Origin: Paenibacillus sp. 32O-W
Lineage (GTDB): Bacteria > Bacillota > Bacilli > Paenibacillales > NBRC-103111
Reading direction: 5' to 3'
Assembly: GCF_007679495.1 (NCBI RefSeq)
Contig: NZ_VEGP01000056.1
Coordinates: forward strand, 1 to 38,532
Length of the DNA stretch: 38,532 nt
Positions 33,189 through 38,532 of this stretch are shown here, in pieces. The first letter of the stretch is position 1. Each line of letters starts with the position of its first letter. A model generated the notes under the pieces. The model ran no database searches. It saw only the letters and a list, made by a program, of their open reading frames with translations, and had not been told where the DNA came from. The translations under genes were made by a program, and so were the position numbers.

Positions 33189-33413
33189 AGCAATTTGATT
33201 AACTATTGAAAACTTTTATACTTTGTTTTTCGGGCTTGTTGCATTGTCTGATGCAGAGGCGGCGAGTTGTCTGATTGCCGGATACGGGAGAAGGCATAAG
33301 TTCTGAGAGAGTGCTATAGCTAAACATGGCATTAACGCAGGGCTAATAAGCCTCCTGATTTTCTTTAGGAAGCTCAAAGCACACGCTGTTTTAATCCCGA
33401 GAAGGAAGAACCG

Positions 33414-33509
33414 ATGAGACTACACCAATTATTGAAAACGATTTCACAAGACGAGGAGGTGAAGCTGGAAGGAGACGACAACATTATTTTACATAATCCG
33501 TGCTCATAA
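33414..33509 (+). other. 31-codon open frame in the leader (doubtful)
   Basis: ATG with GAAGGAAG upstream reads MRLHQLLKTISQ... to TAA at 33507. The N terminus resembles the first residues of MurE-type ligases, but it is too short to decide and overlaps the cre site, so it may be accidental. Confidence 0.2.
33433..33446. promoter_or_regulatory. cre site (CcpA)
   Basis: TGAAAACGATTTCA fits the consensus TGWAANCGNTNWCA at every position. It lies in the leader between P1 and the importer genes, where CcpA could block elongation, or act on the weaker promoter near 33510. Confidence 0.75.
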
Positions 33510-33538
33510 TTGATATTCAATTAACAAACAGGTAGTAA
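33508..33538 (+). promoter_or_regulatory. Second palindrome and weak promoter P2
   Basis: AATTGA-TAT-TCAATT (33508-33522) is a perfect palindrome. TTGATA inside it (33510-33515) with TAGTAA 17 bases later could be a second promoter; the -10 is poor. The palindrome shares AATT-rich arms with the one at P1, so both may bind the ROK protein. Confidence 0.45.
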
Positions 33539-33598
33539 ACTAAACACAGAATTTAGTCAATCAATTTTATTTATTAATGAAAAGGGGAGGCTATAACG

Positions 33599-35062
33599 AT
33601 GTTCAACACTAAAATGAAAAGATGGATGTCTGCTGGAGCGGCCGCCATCCTATCGGCTACTATGCTCGCGGCTTGCGGCGGCAACGGGAATACTTCGGGA
33701 CCTGCTTCATCCCCGTCGAACAGTCCGGGGCAGTCTGCAGAAGTAGAGGTATACCCTGAGAATGGATTGCCGAAAAATGAGGAGGTTACGCTTAAAGTCG
33801 GTTATTTCATTGGGGGTTACGGGCGTGAATGGTTTGATAAAGCAGTGGAATCCTTCACCAAGAAATATCCGAATGTCAAGATAGATATTACGGCATCATC
33901 GGATATGCAAACGATCCTCTCCACCAAGATTTCAGCAGGCAATGATAAAGATATGTTCGACTTGTTCAATACCGCACCTGCCGGAGGCGTTGTATCGCTG
34001 GCTGAAGCCGGGAAGCTGGAGCCCATGGACGACATTTGGGACTACAAGCTTCCGGATGTGCCTGACAAAACAGTGAAAGATCTGAGTATGCCGGGAATGT
34101 ATGAATCTACACCGTTGATTCAAGGGAAGAGGTATGAATTCGCCATCTTCACCAGCTTCGGCGGACTGTTCTACAACAAGAAGCTGTTCGAGGAGCATGG
34201 CTGGAATCAAAACCCGAAAACCTGGGAGGAGTTCAAGCAGCTGTTAGCGGATATTAAGGCGGACGGCATCGCTCCAATCACGTTCCCGGGCATCCATCCC
34301 AACTATCATACGTGGGCTTTCGGACCGGCGAAAAATTTTGAATTGGCTGATATTAACGGCCATGCCGAACAATTTATCGAGAATTACAAAACTTATACGC
34401 TGCCGCAATATACCAATCCGGAAACGGTTGAGACCTGGACGCGCTTTTATGAGCTGGGTAAACTAGGGTATTTTGCAGAAGGTCTGCCGGCCTTAACCCA
34501 CACGCAATCGCAAATGCAAGTGCTTCAAGGACAGGCGGCCATGGTATCGACCGGAACCCACGTCGAGAACGAAATGAAGGAAGCGACACCCGCCGATTTC
34601 GAATGGGGGTTTATGGCCGTTCCGTTCCGGGACAGCGAAGACCAGACACTTTGGATTCGAAGCGGGACTACAGGCTTCAACTACATCTGGGCGGCCAAAC
34701 CGGATTTGAACAAGAAGTGGGCCAAGGAATTAATCGTTTGGCTGCTTCACCTTGATAATCAGCAAATTGCTGCGGAAGAAGCGGGTGCGCTGCCTATGCG
34801 CAAGGATTTGACGGAGGACCCGTCCCGAACGGTTAATCTTACGAGCTCGGCTCAAGCAGTTCTGAAATACATTGCGGATAATAAAGCCCATACGTATAAA
34901 GCTAGCAGATCGGTCAGCATCTCGGATCCGAACCTGGCGCAGGCAGAGAAGCTGTTGAACGAAAATATCGTGAAATTTGCTTTGGGCAAGCAGGATCCGA
35001 AGCCTATTCTGGAGGAAGCGGAGAAATTGCTGACAAAAGCGGTGGAGGCAGCGAAGAAGTAA
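33599..35062 (+). CDS. Sugar-binding lipoprotein of ABC importer 3
   Basis: Family 1 extracellular solute-binding protein (487 residues). Signal peptide with lipobox LAAC, Cys26, then a Ser/Pro/Gly linker. Middle region with GGLFYNKKLFEEHGW and NPKTWEEFKQLLADIK is characteristic of MalE/UgpB-like sugar binders. AAGGGGAGG lies 8 bases before the ATG. First gene of the third importer operon; a stable stem-loop follows its stop, likely to favour its own expression over the permeases. Confidence 0.93.
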   Translation: MFNTKMKRWMSAGAAAILSATMLAACGGNGNTSGPASSPSNSPGQSAEVEVYPENGLPKNEEVTLKVGYFIGGYGREWFDKAVESFTKKYPNVKIDITASSDMQTILSTKISAGNDKDMFDLFNTAPAGGVVSLAEAGKLEPMDDIWDYKLPDVPDKTVKDLSMPGMYESTPLIQGKRYEFAIFTSFGGLFYNKKLFEEHGWNQNPKTWEEFKQLLADIKADGIAPITFPGIHPNYHTWAFGPAKNFELADINGHAEQFIENYKTYTLPQYTNPETVETWTRFYELGKLGYFAEGLPALTHTQSQMQVLQGQAAMVSTGTHVENEMKEATPADFEWGFMAVPFRDSEDQTLWIRSGTTGFNYIWAAKPDLNKKWAKELIVWLLHLDNQQIAAEEAGALPMRKDLTEDPSRTVNLTSSAQAVLKYIADNKAHTYKASRSVSISDPNLAQAEKLLNENIVKFALGKQDPKPILEEAEKLLTKAVEAAKK

Positions 35063-35071
35063 TGCTGCCAT

Positions 35072-35096
35072 GAGCGGGGAGGCTCACTCTCCGCTC
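35072..35096 (+). promoter_or_regulatory. Intercistronic stem-loop after binding-protein gene
   Basis: GAGCGGGGAG (35072-35081) pairs over ten bases with CTCTCCGCTC (35087-35096), one G-T pair, 5-base loop, then CATTTTAT. It probably protects the upstream message from decay or partly terminates. Confidence 0.7.
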
Positions 35097-35123
35097 TCCA
35101 TTTTATGATAGGAGTTGACTTCG

Positions 35124-36071
35124 ATGTCCGAATCAACCGTGGTAAGGAAGCCACAAACCTCGAGAAGAAGGATGAGGCTGGATAACGCGAACACGCAGAA
35201 ATATATTTTTCTCGCACTGGCTATCATCCCGCCCTTCGGAGGGTATTTGCTGTTTACTTTATTTCCGAATATTTTGTCCGTCTACTATTCAATGCTGGAT
35301 TGGGATGGACTTACAGATTCCACCTTTGTCGGATTTTCAAATTTCATTACTGCGTTTCAAGATCAATATGTCTGGCGCGCCTTAACCCACAATCTGATTT
35401 TTATGGTGACGGTTCCGCTTTTCGTCGTTCTTATCTCCTTATTACTGGCTTACTTGATCACCCATAAAAGCTATCGTGAGAACGGTTTCCTGAAGGTGCT
35501 GTTTTTCTTCCCGAATGTATTGTCCACGGTTGTGGTTGCACTTCTCTTTGCATTTGTTTATGACGGCACCTATGGCCTGTTGAACGCGATGCTTAAACTG
35601 GTCGGAATAGACATGGGTAACTTTTATTGGTTAGGTAGTGACAAAACAGCGCTTGCGGCCATTATCCCGGCATGGGTCTGGGGCGGAGTCGGCTTGTACG
35701 TCATCATCTTCGCCAATGCCATGCTTGCGATTCCGAAATCGCTGTATGAAGCAGCGATCCTCGAAGGGGCCGGGCATATGACTCGTCTGTTCCGGATTAC
35801 GATTCCGCTTGTATCGCCAATAATACGCGTTAGTGCGCTGTTCCTGGTGGTAGGAACGATGAAGGGCTTCGAGATCATACTCATCATGACCAACGGAGGT
35901 CCTTATGGGGCTACCGATGTCATCGGGCTCTATATGTTTAATTTGGCCTTCGGGGAAGAATACAGGAACTTCGGCTATGCGTCTGCTGTGGGGATGATTC
36001 TTTTCGTTATATTGGTCACTGCCAAGCTGCTGATGGATAAATTTTTACCAAACAGGGGCTATGAGTACTAG
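35124..36071 (+). CDS. Sugar ABC transporter permease, MalF type
   Basis: First membrane subunit of importer 3 (315 residues), with a basic N-terminal tail and six helices. The EAA loop is near residue 209 (YEAAILEGAGHM, then ITIPLVSP). ATG at 35124 is about 10 bases after AGGAG; a TTG three codons earlier is also in frame but too near to the ribosome site. Ends 33 bases before the partner permease. No ATPase gene in the operon. Confidence 0.93.
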   Translation: MSESTVVRKPQTSRRRMRLDNANTQKYIFLALAIIPPFGGYLLFTLFPNILSVYYSMLDWDGLTDSTFVGFSNFITAFQDQYVWRALTHNLIFMVTVPLFVVLISLLLAYLITHKSYRENGFLKVLFFFPNVLSTVVVALLFAFVYDGTYGLLNAMLKLVGIDMGNFYWLGSDKTALAAIIPAWVWGGVGLYVIIFANAMLAIPKSLYEAAILEGAGHMTRLFRITIPLVSPIIRVSALFLVVGTMKGFEIILIMTNGGPYGATDVIGLYMFNLAFGEEYRNFGYASAVGMILFVILVTAKLLMDKFLPNRGYEY

Positions 36072-36104
36072 TCTCTATTCGCTTGAAGGTTCGGAGGGAT
36101 AATT

Positions 36105-36941
36105 TTGAAGGAAAAACGGACATGGTTAGATGTCGTCTGGCGAATAATCCTGTACCTGTGGGCGCTGACGATTCTTTTTCCGCTAGTTTGGGTCATTTAC
36201 GAATCTCTGAAGAGCAATCCGGAGTTTTTCCAGGATATCTGGGCTTTGCCTACAGAGCTTAAGTGGGGCAACTATCTGAAAGCCTGGAACCAGTACGGAT
36301 TCGGACAGTCGCTTCTAAATACACTTTATTATGTTGGCGGGAGCCTGGTGGTCAGCTTGTTCTTTACGACCCTCAATGCTTACGCCCTGACACGTATGGA
36401 ATTTAAGGGAAGAAAACTGATTTGGAGCCTGATCATGCTGTCCTTGTTTCTTCCCGGGGTCAACGCGCTTGTTCCCCAATATGTCATTATGCGGGAGCTC
36501 GACTTGACCAACAGCCTGACCGGCTTGATTCTGTTGTCCAGCTTGGGGGAGAGCGTGTTCTTTCTAATGCTGCTCGGAGGCTTCATGAGCTCTTTGCCGA
36601 AGGAGCTGGAAGAGAGTGCGACGATGGACGGGGCGACGCTGTTCCAGAGATTCTGGCGTGTCATCGTTCCGCTGTCCACTCCGGGGATCGTCACCGTAGC
36701 CGTATTCAAGTTTCTTGGATATTACAATAATTTCATGGGACCCTTCATCTATTTAAGCGATCCCAAGAAATATCCGATTGCGGTACAGATGTATTCCGCC
36801 AACAAGCAGATGGAATATACCGCCGATTGGGTCACGCTGTTTGCCGGAGTTACGATTGCCATGGTGCCGTCCGTCATTATCTTTATGCTGTTCCAGCGTC
36901 TTCTGATGGAAGGGGCGACGATGGGGGCCGTTAAAGGTTAA
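36105..36941 (+). CDS. Sugar ABC transporter permease, MalG type
   Basis: Second membrane subunit of importer 3 (278 residues), six helices, EAA loop near residue 169 (EESATMDGATLF, then VIVPLSTPGI). The start is TTG at 36105, backed by GGAGGG six bases upstream. C terminus MEGATMGAVKG is usual for the family. Confidence 0.93.
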   Translation: MKEKRTWLDVVWRIILYLWALTILFPLVWVIYESLKSNPEFFQDIWALPTELKWGNYLKAWNQYGFGQSLLNTLYYVGGSLVVSLFFTTLNAYALTRMEFKGRKLIWSLIMLSLFLPGVNALVPQYVIMRELDLTNSLTGLILLSSLGESVFFLMLLGGFMSSLPKELEESATMDGATLFQRFWRVIVPLSTPGIVTVAVFKFLGYYNNFMGPFIYLSDPKKYPIAVQMYSANKQMEYTADWVTLFAGVTIAMVPSVIIFMLFQRLLMEGATMGAVKG

Positions 36942-36974
36942 TTATTCAAGGGAAAGATAACGAATTTTAATCTT

Positions 36975-36995
36975 GGATGGGGGGGCCGTCCATCC
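36975..36995 (+). promoter_or_regulatory. Small hairpin between permease and esterase genes
   Basis: GGATGG and CCATCC arms around a nine-base GC-rich loop; no T-run. May dampen transcription into the esterase gene. Confidence 0.4.
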
Positions 36996-37033
36996 TGTGT
37001 AAATTTGTTTGGAGTATATGGAGAGTGGTAAGG

Positions 37034-38152
37034 TTGTCCGTAGAAAGTCAGACGCTGTTTCAGCTTCTGGATACGAATTTATTGCTAAAGCAGCCTAAGG
37101 GGACTTGGAAATGGCATTCTCCGCTTTCCGCTCCGTTTAAAGTGCTGGGTTTCCCATGGCTGGAGCAGGACAGGGTATACCGCCGTTTGCCGCTCCACCC
37201 CAATCATGCTTTGCCCGAAGCGGTCGATAAGCTTGCGGATTGTACCGCAGGCGGACAAATTCGCTTTAAGACCGATGCGCAGCGGGTAGCGATCCGGGTT
37301 AAGCTGCGGGGGCCGGCATCGATGGATCATATGCCTGCTACCGGCCAGATCGGTTTCGATGCTTATGTAGGGGAGCCCGGTCAGGAGCGGTACATAGGAA
37401 CAAGCCGAATGAAGCCGGGAGAGCAGCAGTACGAGTCGTTGCTGTTTGAAGGTGATCAGCCGGATCGGCTGCGTACGGTCACGCTTAATTTTCCTCTGTA
37501 CCAAAGTGTGACGGAAGTGATGGTGGGCCTCCCTCCGGAAGCCGCCCTGGAAGCCAATGATTTTCCAAGCTCAAGAGGCCGCCTGGTGTTCTATGGAACC
37601 TCGATCACTCAAGGGGGATGCGCAAGCCGTCCGGGTCTTGCTTATCCTCAGCAGATCGGCAGACGATTGCAGCGGGAAGTGATCAATCTCGGGTTCTCGG
37701 GCAGCGGCAAGGGGGAAGAGGAGGTGGCCAGAGTCATCCGGCTTATTCCCCATGTGGACTGCTTCATTGTCGATTATGAAGCCAACTGCTCGACAGAGCT
37801 GTATGGCCGGACTCTGGAGCCGTTCCTTCGCCTCTACCGGGAAGAGCAGCGGCTCGTTCCTATCCTGGTCGTGTCGCGGATTCCTTATGCGAAGGAGCAG
37901 GTGAACAGCATCTCCCGGCAAGACCGAATGGAACGGAAGCGAATTGCGACCGAGCTCGTCCGCAAGCTTAATGAAGCCGGCGACGACAGAGTATTCTTCT
38001 GCGACGGAGACCGGCTGCTTGGAGAGCGCTATGACGAGTGCACCGTGGACGGCGTTCACCCCAATGATTTAGGCTTTACCCGGATGGCGGAATCTCTCAT
38101 TCCGGTTATATCGCAAATTCTGGAGCGTTGTTCCAGTTCAATTTGGCGGTAA
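37034..38152 (+). CDS. SGNH/GDSL-type esterase with N-terminal GxDLY-like domain
   Basis: A two-domain carbohydrate-esterase-like protein. Residues 1-160 form a beta-rich N-terminal domain (FKVLGFPWLEQDRVYRRLP is its typical block), as in PF14607/PF14606 proteins. The SGNH domain has Ser190 in FYGTSITQGG, the Gly block INLGFSGSGKG, the Asn block DYEANC and the Asp339/His342 pair in DGVHPND, so all catalytic elements are present. No signal peptide, so it should deacylate imported sugars in the cytoplasm. TTG at 37034 is the best start (GAGAG about 8 bases upstream); a GTG at 37025 is possible, and the open frame upstream to 36977 crosses a hairpin and looks untranslated. Last gene of the operon. 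Confidence 0.88.
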   Translation: MSVESQTLFQLLDTNLLLKQPKGTWKWHSPLSAPFKVLGFPWLEQDRVYRRLPLHPNHALPEAVDKLADCTAGGQIRFKTDAQRVAIRVKLRGPASMDHMPATGQIGFDAYVGEPGQERYIGTSRMKPGEQQYESLLFEGDQPDRLRTVTLNFPLYQSVTEVMVGLPPEAALEANDFPSSRGRLVFYGTSITQGGCASRPGLAYPQQIGRRLQREVINLGFSGSGKGEEEVARVIRLIPHVDCFIVDYEANCSTELYGRTLEPFLRLYREEQRLVPILVVSRIPYAKEQVNSISRQDRMERKRIATELVRKLNEAGDDRVFFCDGDRLLGERYDECTVDGVHPNDLGFTRMAESLIPVISQILERCSSSIWR

Positions 38153-38532
38153 ATGACGTAGGCAGCTCAAAAAATCGGCATTTAAAACCGAACGTTTTAG
38201 CCTGATACGGCCCAGAGAGCTGTCCCAATATCCGGTTTGCGGATTTTCAGTACCGGAGAGCTTAGTTTTATGCGAACTCTGGGACAGGCCCGGTTGTCCG
38301 CCGGGATTGTGTAAAAGACAAGCAAAACTGCAGGTCTTTTTGGGAAGAAGCCGCGTGGTGCGTTATTCTAAAGCGATAATGCAGGTCTTTTTGGGTAAAA
38401 GTCGCCACATGCCTGATTTGAGCGTCTTTCGCCTTCTTTTTGGAAAAAGGCAGATTTTTAATGCACTTTTGGAGCGACCAAGCCTAGGTCGAGTGAGGTA
38501 GCAGGTGTGAACCCTGCTTGGAAAGACGCCAA
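38153..38532. other. Repeat-rich intergenic end of window
   Basis: No convincing gene. Holds the nested hairpin repeat at 38220-38287 (outer CTGTCCCA / TGGGACAG, inner TCCGGT / ACCGGA) that matches 31635-31675 in reverse orientation, and a direct repeat TGCAGGTCTTTTTGGG at 38329-38344 and 38380-38395. The block GCGATAATGCAGG resembles GCGATAATACAGC of the large intergenic repeat. Confidence 0.6.

Noticed and set aside
38307-38501. 64-codon + strand frame at the window end
   Set aside because: It consists mainly of the direct repeat TGCAGGTCTTTTTGGG and its surroundings, with no ribosome site.

Overview
The window looks like a chromosomal segment of a Paenibacillus-type bacterium (Bacillota, mid-GC). 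Evidence: three complete carbohydrate ABC importers of the LplB/YtcP or MalF/MalG type, a YesM/YesN two-component system, a membrane-anchored AraC regulator, lipoprotein sugar-binding proteins with clear lipoboxes, strong AGGAGG-like ribosome sites, frequent TTG/GTG starts, and an orphan FIMAH domain typical of secreted Paenibacillus/Bacillus enzymes. No rRNA, tRNA, CRISPR array or transposase was seen. Genus assignment is by gene style, not by any search.

Layout. (1) 524-10512, + strand: a sugar-uptake operon of cytoplasmic NagZ-type GH3 hydrolase, two permeases, a binding lipoprotein, YesM-like sensor kinase, YesN-like response regulator and an FAD oxidoreductase. (2) 10586-13502, - strand: a tiny membrane protein and a 747-residue membrane-bound AraC regulator, divergent from (3) 13785-17394: two permeases and a binding lipoprotein, followed by a metallophosphoesterase and a Tat-exported right-handed beta-helix protein (to 21087). 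(4) 21300-24150: an AT-rich, poorly coding stretch with two small membrane-protein genes, dispersed and tandem repeats, and a frameshifted GT4 glycosyltransferase. (5) 24195-25616, - strand: a YeeE/YedE-TusA-like sulfur (or selenium) pair. (6) 26248-30705: GNAT acetyltransferase, a GntR(YtrA-type) operon whose ATPase gene is destroyed by an internal deletion and an amber codon, a TauE/SafE exporter and an arylamine N-acetyltransferase. (7) 31219-31617: 3' remnant of a secreted protein (FIMAH domain), next to a dispersed repeat. (8) 31826-38152: a ROK repressor divergent from a third sugar importer and an SGNH esterase, with an informative control region (two promoters back to back, two AT-rich palindromes and a perfect cre match).

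How it works together. The three transport loci each have a different control logic: a two-component system in the first, a membrane AraC sensor in the second, a ROK repressor plus probable CcpA control in the third. Each is linked to processing enzymes (GH3 glycosidase and FAD oxidoreductase; phosphoesterase and beta-helix protein; SGNH esterase), so the segment reads as a glycan-foraging region. None of the three substrates can be fixed from sequence alone.

The spaces between loci hold at least four repeat families, several with conserved hairpins, and three decayed genes (GT4, ABC ATPase, FIMAH protein). I did not find a defence system, phage or integrative element. The least explained material is the family of roughly 350-420-bp intergenic repeats and the control region of the ROK locus.
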